Origin: Niabella sp. | GTDB taxonomy: Bacteria; Bacteroidota; Bacteroidia; Chitinophagales; Chitinophagaceae | DNA length: 64,000 nt | Assembly: GCA_017744715.1 (NCBI GenBank) | Contig: JAGIAT010000002.1 | Location: forward strand, 62,001 to 126,000 | Direction of reading: 5' to 3' | Shown: positions 16,251 to 25,163 of the stretch, piece after piece | How positions within the stretch are numbered: the stretch's first letter is position 1 | How the letters are laid out: every line of letters starts with the position of its first letter | Program-made: the position numbers and the translations under genes | Notes under the pieces: model-generated | What the model was told of the DNA's origin: nothing | Seen by the model: the letters and a program-made list of their open reading frames with translations, nothing else | The model's database searches: none

Positions 16251-18716
16251 TCACAGATTTAATCTTATGCTTCCAAAAACACCAAACTTTTCGGTAGAGC
16301 TCCGGAGCGCATCCTTCGGCAATAACCTCCAGATAAAATCCACGCGCAGAAAACGCAGGATATTATCGATCCCTGTTCCTACTTCCAAATAGGTTTTTCC
16401 GTCCAGCGACTGAAAGGTATGTCCCTCTTTAAAATTCAGTGCTTTATTGGCTTCCGACAAGGATCCCCAAAGCGCTTTCACGGTATAAAACTGGCGGAAC
16501 TTCAATGCAGGGATCGCTTTAAATATACCGTTGCCGATGTTGTGCTCAAAATTGATCCCCAGGAATTGATCATGAATGAACTCATAACGGTTCATCATAT
16601 TAAACGCATACTTATTATAATAATACAGCTCGTTGCCCGGTGCCACATTCAGGAATGTATACGGCAGCGTACCAAAGGTTTTACCACCGTATGCCTGGTA
16701 AGAAATGATCCCGAAAGGAGGCGTTTTAATATTATCGGAAACACTGCCCTGCACCTTTGTGTAATTGTACCGGCCATTTAGCAGACCGGAAATACCTTTT
16801 GAAACGGTAGCTTCCACAATAGGATACGGACTGCCCAGACTGCTCCGGTAGAAATGCGATTCAATAAATTTTTCCTGGAATGCATACCGCAGCCGCAATG
16901 AAATTTCCGTTGCCCGCAACGGATGATTACCCGTGCCAAACGAATCTGCCGGCACCAGGTTTTTTAAAGGCGTATACGCGCGTGCATTGAGCCCCAGCAG
17001 GGTGGAAAAGCCCCCGCGCGTTTCATTAAAAAACTCAAATTGCCATTTTTCAAGACTGATAAACTTAAGCGGTATGTTGGGCTTCCGTATGGCAAAGGCA
17101 AAAATGTTGTCGGAAGTAATTTCTCCAAAATATACCTGGCCAAAGTCCAGGTCTTTTTTATATCCCAGGTACCAATACCGGCGCGGATCTTTCTTCGGCA
17201 GGTAAAACAGCTCTCCCTCCCCTTTTAGTTTTTTGTCGCCAAAACCATAAGCCAGGTAGGTGTGCCAGCGGAATTTTTTATTAAAATGTTTGTTGCTGGC
17301 AATATCAAAACGGGTCCGGAATCCTTCCCATGAATTTCCGGTAAACCAGTTATAGGCAGATCCCAGCTCCACGTTCCCGATATTGATATAACCGGTAGCC
17401 AGGAAGCCTACCTGCCGGGTTATTTTACGAAACGGGGCCGCATTCACAATGGTGTCCATCATTTTAATGATCCCCAGCTCTGTAGTTGTCAACCCCTCGT
17501 GCCGGGCGCTGTCCCAATACAGCCGGTCTTTTTCGCCGGACCCCGACTTTACAATGATCTCTTCCTGGGTTTTGTTTTGCAACAGCCGGTTTCGTACCGT
17601 AGTATCGTTTACAAGCACATGTTGATAGGTGCTGGTCTTACGCCCGATGACTCCCGGCACCCGGTTGTTAAACGGAGAAAAATCCACGACCAGTTTATCT
17701 TTCGAAATAAACCAGGTACTGTCATTGATCTTTTTATATTCCTGTATCAGGCTCAGCCGGTCCAGGAAATTGATATCCGCCTTTTTATCGAGCCGCAGGT
17801 TCATTTTCTGAACGGCAAAACTTCCGCCTTCCACCCAGCAATCTCCCTCAAACGTATTCATACCCTGCCGTCGCGGTATAAACACCAGGTGATAATACTT
17901 TATTCCGCCGATGCGCTGGGTATCGCTGACATTGTATTTGTAATAAAAATCGCCGTTGCCGCTTACGGGGCTAATGAACTCTTTGTTGAACACATTGATG
18001 AAATCATTGTAAATGTTGATCACCTGGTCCATACCACCCAGGAATTTTACCATGCTTTCATTTTTGATACCATTGGTATTCACCCCTTTGATTTCTTCCC
18101 GCCTGCGCAGCGGCCGTTTCTGAAAATAGTAGTCGGAAAGCGATTCTGTAAGATAGGTGGGCAGCACTTTTATACCTTCTGAACTATCCAGGTTCTTTTT
18201 GATCAGTTCATTCATAGGGCGGAAGGGCTTGATATTGGCAATTTTCTGGATGCTGCGGATGTTCTTCAGATCCATCTCCATCTTATTATACAATTCATAA
18301 TAAAAATTGTCAAACCGCCTGAAGCGGTCATTTTCCGGTTTGTGCTTTACAATGTTCTTCCAAAGCCAAAGTCCCAGATCTATTTTGGCCTTTACCACTA
18401 CTCCGTCATCGTAGGTCTTCGGTTCCAGGTAAATGGTCATTTCCTTTTTTAAAGCATTTACCGGTACCAGCTGCGTTTCATACCCCACATTGGAAATCTC
18501 CAGCGTATCCGAAGGCCACTGCGCCGTCTCAAAATGAAAGTTGCCTGCAGAATCCGCAATAAAGCCTGTATGGGTATTTTTAAACTGAAACGAAACAAAA
18601 GGCACCAGCTCCTCGCTGTGCTTGTCTCTTATGACACCGGAAACACCGTTTTGCGCCCATAGATTCACCTGCAGCAGTACGATCCAGCACAATAAAACCA
18701 ATCTCATCATTCTCAT
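16251..18716 (-). CDS. DUF5686 family outer-membrane protein with carboxypeptidase-like regulatory domain
   Basis: The 821-residue protein has a signal peptide (about 1-21, ending LWAQ), then a CarboxypepD-regulatory-like beta-sandwich (about 23-100, GVIRDKHSEELVPFVSFQF) as found at the N-termini of SusC-like receptors. The remainder matches the DUF5686 proteins of Bacteroidota, ending in a series of amphipathic beta strands and a final LNL typical of outer-membrane barrels. No plug domain is evident, so it is not a TonB-dependent receptor itself. Function unknown. It is transcribed alone and diverges from the MBL hydrolase gene. Confidence 0.8.
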   Translation of the reverse strand: MRMMRLVLLCWIVLLQVNLWAQNGVSGVIRDKHSEELVPFVSFQFKNTHTGFIADSAGNFHFETAQWPSDTLEISNVGYETQLVPVNALKKEMTIYLEPKTYDDGVVVKAKIDLGLWLWKNIVKHKPENDRFRRFDNFYYELYNKMEMDLKNIRSIQKIANIKPFRPMNELIKKNLDSSEGIKVLPTYLTESLSDYYFQKRPLRRREEIKGVNTNGIKNESMVKFLGGMDQVINIYNDFINVFNKEFISPVSGNGDFYYKYNVSDTQRIGGIKYYHLVFIPRRQGMNTFEGDCWVEGGSFAVQKMNLRLDKKADINFLDRLSLIQEYKKINDSTWFISKDKLVVDFSPFNNRVPGVIGRKTSTYQHVLVNDTTVRNRLLQNKTQEEIIVKSGSGEKDRLYWDSARHEGLTTTELGIIKMMDTIVNAAPFRKITRQVGFLATGYINIGNVELGSAYNWFTGNSWEGFRTRFDIASNKHFNKKFRWHTYLAYGFGDKKLKGEGELFYLPKKDPRRYWYLGYKKDLDFGQVYFGEITSDNIFAFAIRKPNIPLKFISLEKWQFEFFNETRGGFSTLLGLNARAYTPLKNLVPADSFGTGNHPLRATEISLRLRYAFQEKFIESHFYRSSLGSPYPIVEATVSKGISGLLNGRYNYTKVQGSVSDNIKTPPFGIISYQAYGGKTFGTLPYTFLNVAPGNELYYYNKYAFNMMNRYEFIHDQFLGINFEHNIGNGIFKAIPALKFRQFYTVKALWGSLSEANKALNFKEGHTFQSLDGKTYLEVGTGIDNILRFLRVDFIWRLLPKDALRSSTEKFGVFGSIRLNL

Positions 18717-18756
18717 TCTGTCATGGGGTTTTCAATACTTTCAGTTATGTCATCCG

Positions 18757-18764
18757 TATATTTG
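18757..18764 (+). promoter_or_regulatory. Possible -7 box for the MBL hydrolase gene
   Basis: TATATTTG fits TAnnTTTG exactly on the plus strand in the divergent spacer, 126 bp before the MBL start. A -33 box is not clear. Confidence 0.35.
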
Positions 18765-18889
18765 CTCGTTCTAAAACGGTCGTATTTTCCGGAAAAGCAG
18801 TACCGGCCTGCATGAAATGCGTTATAGCTGCACCAATTGCAGAAAGATCCGGAATGTTTCATGGCCTAAAAGTAAAATAAAGATTTGTT

Positions 18890-19534
18890 ATGTTATCGAT
18901 TCATCGTTTTGTCTTTAATCCCTTCCAGGAAAACACCTACATCCTTTACAACGAAAGCGGGAAATGCATCATCATCGACCCGGGATTTTCCAACGAAACG
19001 GAGCGCAACGAATTTCTCCGGTTTATTGACGAAAAAAAACTGCAACCGGTTTACCTCATCAATACGCATTGCCATATTGACCATATCCTGGGCAACCAGT
19101 TTGTATCCGACACCTGGAAACTGCCCCTGCACATCCACAAGGGGGAGCAGGTGGTATTGCAATCCGGCCCCAGGGTAGCGGAAATGTATGGGTTTTCCTT
19201 TGCTCCTTATACCGGCTCCCTGGTTTTCTTGGATATTACCGACACCATTTCCCTAGGCGATGATACGTTAACCCTGCTTTTTACGCCCGGCCACTCGCCC
19301 GCCAGCCTGTCATTTTATAATAAAGAAAGCGGCATCCTCATCAGTGGCGATACACTGTTCAGCGGCAGTATCGGGCGTACCGACCTGCCCGGCGGAGATT
19401 TTGCCACACTGGAACATTCGATCCGGACCCAGCTCTATACACTACCAGATGCCACAAAGGTCTATTCCGGCCACGGACCCGGCACCAGCATCGGGCATGA
19501 GAAAAAAAATAACCCCTTTATCCAGGAATTATAA
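18890..19534 (+). CDS. Metallo-beta-lactamase-fold hydrolase, glyoxalase II-like (YcbL type)
   Basis: Predicted zinc hydrolase of the glyoxalase II/YcbL subgroup that cleaves thioesters. The 214 residues carry THCHIDH (about 60-66), the third ligand in FTPGHSPASLSFY, SGDTLFSGSIGRTDLPGG with the bridging Asp, and a final YSGHGPGTSIGHEK histidine. The single-domain length excludes full-size hydroxyacylglutathione hydrolase. The last codons overlap a hairpin that acts as terminator for the convergent sigma-factor gene. Confidence 0.9.
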   Translation: MLSIHRFVFNPFQENTYILYNESGKCIIIDPGFSNETERNEFLRFIDEKKLQPVYLINTHCHIDHILGNQFVSDTWKLPLHIHKGEQVVLQSGPRVAEMYGFSFAPYTGSLVFLDITDTISLGDDTLTLLFTPGHSPASLSFYNKESGILISGDTLFSGSIGRTDLPGGDFATLEHSIRTQLYTLPDATKVYSGHGPGTSIGHEKKNNPFIQEL

Positions 19535-19548
19535 CCGGTAAAGGGGTC
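19502..19548 (-). terminator. Terminator for the ECF sigma gene, inside the MBL gene's 3' end
   Basis: ACCCCTTTA (19512-19520) and TAAAGGGGT (19539-19547) form a 9-bp stem. On the minus strand it is followed by TTATTTTTTTTC. The left arm and the T-run lie within the last codons of the convergent MBL gene. Confidence 0.6.
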
Positions 19549-19663
19549 CATACGTTTGTGATGAAGGCTAAGCGGAGAAGCAGTTCCCGGTTCAACGTTT
19601 AACGCCAGATTCTGTTTCCTGCTCGATGTGGGGCTTCATTTTCAGATTTCCCACATTTCAAAT

Positions 19664-20164
19664 CTAATACCTCCGGATCTGTTCTTTCAGCAGCTTCCGG
19701 GCAAAGTGAATGCGGCTTTTGATCGTTCCGAGGGGTTCTTTTAAATACTCAGCAATTTCCTGGTATTTATACCCTTCGAAATACAGGCGGAACGGAACTT
19801 TGAATGTTTCGGGAAGCCCTTCGATAGCGGCATTGATTTCCTTTTCCCGCAGTGAGCTTTCTGCCGTATTGGCCACGGAAACCTGGCTCATATTGATCAG
19901 GTAATCTTCCGGGGTGCTGTCTAAAATAGTTTTGCGTTTTACATTCCTGCGGTAATCATTGATAAAGATATTCCGCATAATGGTAAAGAGCCATGCCTTT
20001 ATGTTCGTGCCCGAATTGTACTTTTCTGAGTTTGCCAGTGCTTTATAAAGCGTTTCCTGGTAAAGATCATTCGCTGATTCTGAGTTCTTTGTAAGATTTA
20101 CAGCAAAGGGTTTCAGAAAATCCGCATTGTCTACCAACAGTTCATTAAATTCTTTATTTGCCAT
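19664..20164 (-). CDS. ECF-type RNA polymerase sigma factor
   Basis: Extracytoplasmic-function sigma-70 of 166 residues. Region 2 is at about 10-80 (LKPFAVNLTKNSESANDLYQ, then IKAWLFTIMRNIFINDYRR) and region 4 at about 110-162 (INAAIEGLPETFKVPFRLYF, YQEIAEYLKEPLGTIKSRIH, a clear helix-turn-helix). No FecR- or anti-sigma-like gene adjoins it, unlike the common sigma/FecR/SusCD arrangement in this phylum. Its regulon and control are unknown. Terminated by the hairpin inside the neighbouring MBL gene. Confidence 0.93.
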   Translation of the reverse strand: MANKEFNELLVDNADFLKPFAVNLTKNSESANDLYQETLYKALANSEKYNSGTNIKAWLFTIMRNIFINDYRRNVKRKTILDSTPEDYLINMSQVSVANTAESSLREKEINAAIEGLPETFKVPFRLYFEGYKYQEIAEYLKEPLGTIKSRIHFARKLLKEQIRRY

Positions 20165-20466
20165 AACCCGCCTTTTTTGAAATTTGTCTAAATTAAAGCT
20201 TTACCCGGTAAGCGCAAAGCCGCTCGTCCAATTATAACAAAAAGTTTACCGTTTGAAGGTTCCTGACATTTTGCCGGATTGGGAAAAAAGTGGGGGTGGT
20301 TGAACGTTCACCGTTCCGCGTTGGATTGCATTTGACGGCCGGTGATTTTGGAATCTGGATGCTCAATTCTCGATCCCGAATTCATGACAGCGTCAACTGA
20401 AAACTGAAAACTGATGTCTGATAACTGATGTCTGATGTCTGATAACTGATAACTGAAGACTGACAG
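20165..20466. repeat. Spacer with two degenerate repeat families
   Basis: GGTTGAACGTTCACCGTTCC begins a 39-nt sequence (20298-20336) that matches 52218-52256 at 32 of 39 positions. It is followed, as at 52 kb, by an ACTGATAACTGATGTCTG-like degenerate array (about 20395-20476) that runs into the last codons of the CpsB-like gene. No CRISPR-like constancy of unit or spacer. The sigma-gene promoter must lie near 20200 but is not evident. Confidence 0.75.
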
Positions 20467-21207
20467 CTAAAGACTGCCGTTCAGTATACGGCCGTTTGTA
20501 AGCAATTCCTGTAGTTTGGCCGGGATCTCCAGTGTTTTCAGCCGGGCCATATGTCCTTCATGATGCAGATCCGTACCTACAAAAGAATAAAAATCGTGGT
20601 CAAGCAGGTATTGGGCAATTTCCTGTACGCGGGTGCCATATCCGCCCGTTACCGAAAGGAGGTTTAATTGAAACAGTATTCCATTATCCTTTATTTCATG
20701 AAACAGGTCCCATTTTTTGTACAGGTAGATATAACGTTCGGGGTGCGCCAGCACCGGCTGGTACCCGGCCATCAGCACGTCGAATAACACATTTTTCATA
20801 GACATCGACTGATGCATCGTGGAAAACTCCGTTAGCACCAGGTTATCTTTAATGGTCAGCAGCGGTTCTTTTTTTTGCAGCAGCTCCAGCATATGATCAT
20901 CCAGGAAATATTCGGCCGCAGCCGTTATCTCTATATCAATCTTGTTTTCCTTCAATGCCTTCCGGAGCAGGTCCAGTCCTCTTCCAATGGTTTCCGGCGT
21001 ATTTTTATACAGGTCCCAGAGTATATGCGGTGTGGTGATCAGCTTAGAATAGCCCAGTTCCTTAAAGTTCCGGATCAGCGCCAACGAGGTCTCCAGGTCC
21101 GGCGAACCATCGTCAATCCCCGGAATTAAATGAGAATGCATATCGGTTCCTATTAAGGAATAATCTATTTTTTGCATCCTGTTTTTCTTCGAAAAAAGCC
21201 CGAACAT
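20467..21207 (-). CDS. CpsB/YwqE-type tyrosine-protein phosphatase (PHP domain)
   Basis: Manganese-dependent phosphatase that dephosphorylates the tyrosine autokinase controlling capsule assembly. The 246 residues show the PHP signature GTDMHSHLIPGIDDGSPD (about 20-37), TTPHI, AAAEYFLD, LAHPERY and GTDLHHEG, all the metal-binding positions of the family. Its natural partner is the BY-kinase Wzc at 43.5-45.9 kb, at the other end of the same polysaccharide locus. The stop codon lies within the intergenic ACTGA repeat array. It has its own promoter close to the start. Confidence 0.92.
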   Translation of the reverse strand: MFGLFSKKNRMQKIDYSLIGTDMHSHLIPGIDDGSPDLETSLALIRNFKELGYSKLITTPHILWDLYKNTPETIGRGLDLLRKALKENKIDIEITAAAEYFLDDHMLELLQKKEPLLTIKDNLVLTEFSTMHQSMSMKNVLFDVLMAGYQPVLAHPERYIYLYKKWDLFHEIKDNGILFQLNLLSVTGGYGTRVQEIAQYLLDHDFYSFVGTDLHHEGHMARLKTLEIPAKLQELLTNGRILNGSL

Positions 21208-21224
21208 TTTTAAGAAATTGTGCG

Positions 21225-21232
21225 CAAAGATA
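21225..21232 (-). promoter_or_regulatory. -7 box of the CpsB-like gene
   Basis: TATCTTTG on the minus strand fits TAnnTTTG and lies 17 bp before ATG, implying a very short leader. No matching -33 box was found. Confidence 0.5.
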
Positions 21233-21312
21233 GATGTTAATTCCGGACCGGGCGCTGCGCTACGCTACCTGATACAAGCGATATGCTTATTTAATGGTCA
21301 AAAACCACTTTT

Positions 21313-22569
21313 TTAACGGCGGGCGGAAAGTGCCTGCTGGTTTTTGAATACAGCCGGAAGTTCCTCGCTACCAAGTTGTGTATTCCCCTCCAATAAAGAA
21401 TAATATAAGTTTCTGAAGTCGGAAGCAAGCCGTTGTACACCATACCGTTCGGAAACAAAATCAACGCCATTTTTCCCCATGCGTGTCCTTAAGGCATCAT
21501 TATCCACCAACGACAATAAATGGTCAAAAAGTGTTTGTTTATCATGTATACTTGCTAAAAGTGCGGTTGTTCCTTCCTTCACAACATCCTTTACCCCTCC
21601 TACCGCTGTAGAAACAATGGGTTTATTGGCTGCCTGGGCTTCAATCAGGCTTACGGGAGTGCCTTCGTTAAGTGAGGTAAGGCAAACGATATCCAACCCC
21701 GCATTAATCACATCCATATCTGACCTCCAGGAGGTAAAAATCAGCGCCTGGTCCCGTAGTGGTTCGCCGTTGAGGCAATAGGGAATATTAAGGGTTTGGG
21801 CCTTGGCCTGGATATCCGCGGAGGAAGTACCATCTCCTACAATAAATGCCTTTACTTTTTTTGTGGTTCTCTTCAGCACATAGGCCAGTGCTTCCAGGAA
21901 CAGATCGTGATTCTTCACCGGAACCAACCGCCCGGTAATGCCAAGCGCAATTTCATCGTCGGCCACATTAAATTCCTTACGAAATGCTTTTCGTTTCGCT
22001 TCCTGGTCTTCCATAAACCGTTCCAGCTGAAACCCGAGGGGAACTACTTTAAATTTGCTTTCCTTAGCAATCCGGTACTGGGTGGCCAACTCCGATTTTT
22101 GCTCAGGGCTGATAGCAACCAGCGCTGTACTCTTCTTTGCGAGGTAGCGTTCAATATTTAAAAACACCTGGGTTTTAGCCTTATTAAAATAAGAGTGGAA
22201 TACATGGCCGTGATAGGTATGCACAATTACCGGCACTTTCATATGATGGGCTGCAAGCCGGCCTACTGCGCCCGGTTTTGCCGCATGTGTATGTACAATG
22301 TCTGGTTTAAAGGACTTAATAATTTCAGTAATTTTATGATATGCTTTGTAGTCCTTTAGCGGATGAATGGAGCGTCCCATTTCCGGAACCATTAAAGGTT
22401 TGATGCCCATCTGTTCTGCCAGGAAACCCGCATCCTGTTCGTGATACTCTTTTTCACCCACTACCAGCAGGGTTTCAAAATCCGGTTCCAGGAATTTGGT
22501 AAGATTCAATACGTTATAAACCGGTCCTCCGGTAATCAGCCGGTTGTGAATACGCAGTATCTTTGGCAT
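21313..22569 (-). CDS. Glycosyltransferase family 4 (GT-B)
   Basis: Retaining GT-B glycosyltransferase, predicted to add one sugar to the lipid-linked repeat unit at the inner face of the membrane. The 418 residues have an N-terminal acceptor half (LITGGPVYNVLNL; DIVHTHAAKPGAVGRLAA) and a C-terminal nucleotide-sugar half (ALGITGRLVPVKNHDLFLEA; SLNEGTPVSLIEAQAANKPI, the E-x7-E motif). Sugar specificity cannot be read. It stands between the UDP-xylose synthase and phosphatase genes on the same strand. Confidence 0.9.
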   Translation of the reverse strand: MPKILRIHNRLITGGPVYNVLNLTKFLEPDFETLLVVGEKEYHEQDAGFLAEQMGIKPLMVPEMGRSIHPLKDYKAYHKITEIIKSFKPDIVHTHAAKPGAVGRLAAHHMKVPVIVHTYHGHVFHSYFNKAKTQVFLNIERYLAKKSTALVAISPEQKSELATQYRIAKESKFKVVPLGFQLERFMEDQEAKRKAFRKEFNVADDEIALGITGRLVPVKNHDLFLEALAYVLKRTTKKVKAFIVGDGTSSADIQAKAQTLNIPYCLNGEPLRDQALIFTSWRSDMDVINAGLDIVCLTSLNEGTPVSLIEAQAANKPIVSTAVGGVKDVVKEGTTALLASIHDKQTLFDHLLSLVDNDALRTRMGKNGVDFVSERYGVQRLASDFRNLYYSLLEGNTQLGSEELPAVFKNQQALSARR

Positions 22570-22621
22570 TTCGCAAAAAGTTTAAGCTTGTACAGAATAA
22601 AAAAACATCCGTTTCCATCAT

Positions 22622-22660
22622 AAAAAACGCCCTGTCTCATTTGTATTAACAGGGCTTTAC
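22622..22660 (-). terminator. Terminator after the UDP-xylose synthase gene
   Basis: GCCCTGT (22629-22635) and ACAGGGC (22649-22655) form a 7-bp GC-rich stem followed on the minus strand by G and six T. It separates the dehydrogenase gene from the glycosyltransferase gene downstream. Confidence 0.75.
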
Positions 22661-22701
22661 ACCACAAAGTAACAAAGTTTCATGAAAATACGGTGAACAA
22701 A

Positions 22702-23691
22702 TTATGAAGATGCCGCAGCACCTTTAAATTCTTTAGGCTGGTGATGCCATTCTTCCGGCGGAAGATTTTTAAAATAATTATATGTAATCTCCAGTCCGGA
22801 TTTTCTGGCTACCCGGGGCTCCCAGCCTAAAAGCGTCCTCGCTTTTGTAATATCCGGCTGACGTTGTTTGGGATCATCGGCAGGCAATGCTTTATGTATG
22901 ATTTTGACTTTCTTACCCGTTAAGGCCAGGATTTCCTCTGCAAAATCATTTAAAGAGATCTCATCCGGGTTACCGATATTAACCGGAGATGTATAACTGC
23001 TTAATAGCAACTGATAAATCCCTTCCACCATATCTGATACAAAACAAAAACTCCGGGTCTGGGATCCGTCTCCAAACACCGTAATGTCTTCCCCTCTCAG
23101 TGCTTGTCCAATAAAAGCGGGCAGCGCCCGGCCATCGTTGAGGCGCATGCGTGGCCCATAGGTGTTAAAAATGCGAACGATCCGTGTATCTACCTTGTGA
23201 AAGCTATGATACGCCATGGTAATCGACTCCATGTACCGCTTTGCTTCATCATAAACGCCCCGGGGTCCTACAGGGTTTACATTTCCCCAGTATTCTTCCG
23301 TTTGCGGGTGCACCAATGGGTCGCCATATACTTCGCTGGTTGAAGCTACCAGGATCCGGGCCTTTTTATCTTTTGCCAGTCCCAGGCAATTATGCGTGCC
23401 CATCGCCCCTACCTTCAGGGTTTGAATCGGAATTTTCAGATAGTCGATCGGACTGGCGGGTGATGCAAAATGCAGGATATAATCCAGCGGGCCGGAAATA
23501 TGAATATATTTTGTAACATCGTGATGATAAAATTCAAAATCCGGAAGGGGAAACAGATGCTCCAGGTTTCTTAAGTCGCCGGTGATCAGGTTGTCCATCC
23601 CGATCACCCGGTATCCCTCTGCTATAAACTTATCGCAAAGATGTGACCCGAGGAAACCCGCGGCACCGGTAATTAAGACGCGTTTTTTCAT
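22702..23691 (-). CDS. UDP-glucuronate decarboxylase (UDP-xylose synthase)
   Basis: NAD-dependent short-chain dehydrogenase/reductase that converts UDP-glucuronate to UDP-xylose for glycan synthesis. The 329 residues show GAAGFLGSH (9-17), [18 protein letters not shown], and STSEVYGDP with the catalytic Y147xxxK151 (YDEAK). [16 protein letters not shown] and [10 protein letters not shown] are characteristic of UXS rather than epimerases. No UDP-glucose dehydrogenase is in the window, so its substrate must be supplied from elsewhere. Confidence 0.92.
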   Translation of the reverse strand: MKKRVLITGAAGFLGSHLCDKFIAEGYRVIGMDNLITGDLRNLEHLFPLPDFEFYHHDVTKYIHISGPLDYILHFASPASPIDYLKIPIQTLKVGAMGTHNCLGLAKDKKARILVASTSEVYGDPLVHPQTEEYWGNVNPVGPRGVYDEAKRYMESITMAYHSFHKVDTRIVRIFNTYGPRMRLNDGRALPAFIGQALRGEDITVFGDGSQTRSFCFVSDMVEGIYQLLLSSYTSPVNIGNPDEISLNDFAEEILALTGKKVKIIHKALPADDPKQRQPDITKARTLLGWEPRVARKSGLEITYNYFKNLPPEEWHHQPKEFKGAAASS

Positions 23692-23709
23692 ATTTAAATG
23701 CTAAAACAA

Positions 23710-23717
23710 CAAAGCTA
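23710..23717 (-). promoter_or_regulatory. -7 box of the UDP-xylose synthase gene
   Basis: TAGCTTTG on the minus strand fits TAnnTTTG and lies about 19 bp before ATG, in the spacer shared with the divergent plus-strand glycan operon. Confidence 0.45.
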
Positions 23718-23803
23718 CTTTATTGACAGCACTTTTTAGAAGGCAGGGAGCGGATTTCCTGCCGAATGTTTTATTTTTACCCATTAATTAATAACCGCTA
23801 CAG

Positions 23804-25156
23804 ATGGCTCCAAATATAACGCTCCTGGATTACGCGATTCTTCCCTTTGTGTTGGCCGCCATTTATGGCATTGCGTTCCGGTTCCGCAACCGGCATTATC
23901 CGCCGGGTCATCCCTACCGGCCCTACTTCCTTACCGGGTTAACCTTAAAAATTGTGGGAGCAATTTTTATCGGGATGGTTTATGAGTATTATTACCAGGG
24001 TGGGGATACGATGAACTATTTTCTGCATGCCAAAATCATCAACAGTGCTTTTGATGATTCTCCGGTTAAATGGATCAATCTCCTGCTTCGTATACCCAAT
24101 GACAGTACCATTGGGTATTATGATTATATCAGCAGGTTGTATTGGTACCAGGATCCTGCCAGTTACAGTGTAGCTGCGCTGGCAGCCATTTTCGGCATGC
24201 TTGTGGGCACCACTTATCTGCCTATTGCTGTAATCTTTGCTGCTATTTCCTTTACGGGAATGTGGGCATTGTTCCGAACCTTTGCTCGCATTTACCCGAG
24301 TTTTATAAAACCAGTTGGCATTGCGGTGCTGTTTATTCCAAGTGTTGTGGTATGGGGCTCAGGAATCTTCAAAGATACTATCTGCCTTTTCGGGCTTGGC
24401 TGGCTAACCTATGGCGTTTTCCAAATGCTGATTCAACGCAATTTTAAATCGGGGAACCTTATTTTAACGCTTTTAAGTTTGTGGCTTGTTGCCCGGGTAA
24501 AAATTTATATTCTTCTCGCTTTTCTGCCGGCGCTATTGATTTGGGTACTTTCGGTATATACATCGAAAATAAAAAATACTGCAGGAAGATTTCTGGTTAA
24601 GTTATTTGTTTTATCCGCAGCCCTCCTCAGTACTTTTTATATTATGACATCCCTTGGTGAGAATGCTCTTGGACGCTATTCACTGGACAATATTGAACAA
24701 ACGGCCCAGATAACCCGGGATTGGATCCAATATTCTTCTAAGGATGAGGGATCGGCTTATGATTTGGGGAATATTAAAAGCATCGGTGACATGATTTTAA
24801 CATTTCCACAAGCTGTCAATGTCAGTTTGTTCCGTCCATATTTATGGGAATCAGGAAAGCTCATTATTCTGGCCTCAGCAATAGAAGCGTTTTTATTCCT
24901 TTTCCTAACTATTAAGTTGCTTGTTGTCGTAGGGCCTAAGCGATGCTGGGTCACAATTACGAAGGACCCCACGCTCCAATTCTGTTTGATTTTTGCCATC
25001 GTTTTTGCTTTTTCTGTAGGCATCAGTACAGGTAATTTCGGCACACTTTCCCGGTATAAAATACCTTGCCTGCCCTTTTATGGTGTAAGTATTTTATTGA
25101 TTTATTATCAAAACCGGCCACAGAATACACAGTTCCTGAAATTTTTAAATATTTAA
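23804..25156 (+). CDS. Polytopic membrane protein, putative Wzy-like polymerase
   Basis: A 450-residue protein with about ten hydrophobic segments and one long loop (about 265-330, NIEQTAQITRDWIQYSSKDE) between late helices. An early extracytoplasmic loop contains YYYQGGDTMNYFLHAKII. The length, the number of helices and the position in a locus that has Wzx, Wza and Wzc but no other polymerase suggest that it polymerises the repeat unit in the periplasm. Wzy proteins share little sequence, so this rests on context. First gene of the plus-strand arm. Confidence 0.6.
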   Translation: MAPNITLLDYAILPFVLAAIYGIAFRFRNRHYPPGHPYRPYFLTGLTLKIVGAIFIGMVYEYYYQGGDTMNYFLHAKIINSAFDDSPVKWINLLLRIPNDSTIGYYDYISRLYWYQDPASYSVAALAAIFGMLVGTTYLPIAVIFAAISFTGMWALFRTFARIYPSFIKPVGIAVLFIPSVVVWGSGIFKDTICLFGLGWLTYGVFQMLIQRNFKSGNLILTLLSLWLVARVKIYILLAFLPALLIWVLSVYTSKIKNTAGRFLVKLFVLSAALLSTFYIMTSLGENALGRYSLDNIEQTAQITRDWIQYSSKDEGSAYDLGNIKSIGDMILTFPQAVNVSLFRPYLWESGKLIILASAIEAFLFLFLTIKLLVVVGPKRCWVTITKDPTLQFCLIFAIVFAFSVGISTGNFGTLSRYKIPCLPFYGVSILLIYYQNRPQNTQFLKFLNI

Positions 25157-25163
25157 TAGTGCA

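Noticed and set aside
20395..20476. Short tandem array considered as a CRISPR
   Set aside because: The units are 6-14 nt, vary from copy to copy and have no unique spacers; no cas genes are near. It belongs to the ACTGA-type degenerate repeats.
23742..23763. GGCAGG/CCTGCC hairpin in the divergent spacer as a terminator
   Set aside because: It has a six-base stem and no T-run on either strand, and it lies between divergent starts where no terminator is needed.
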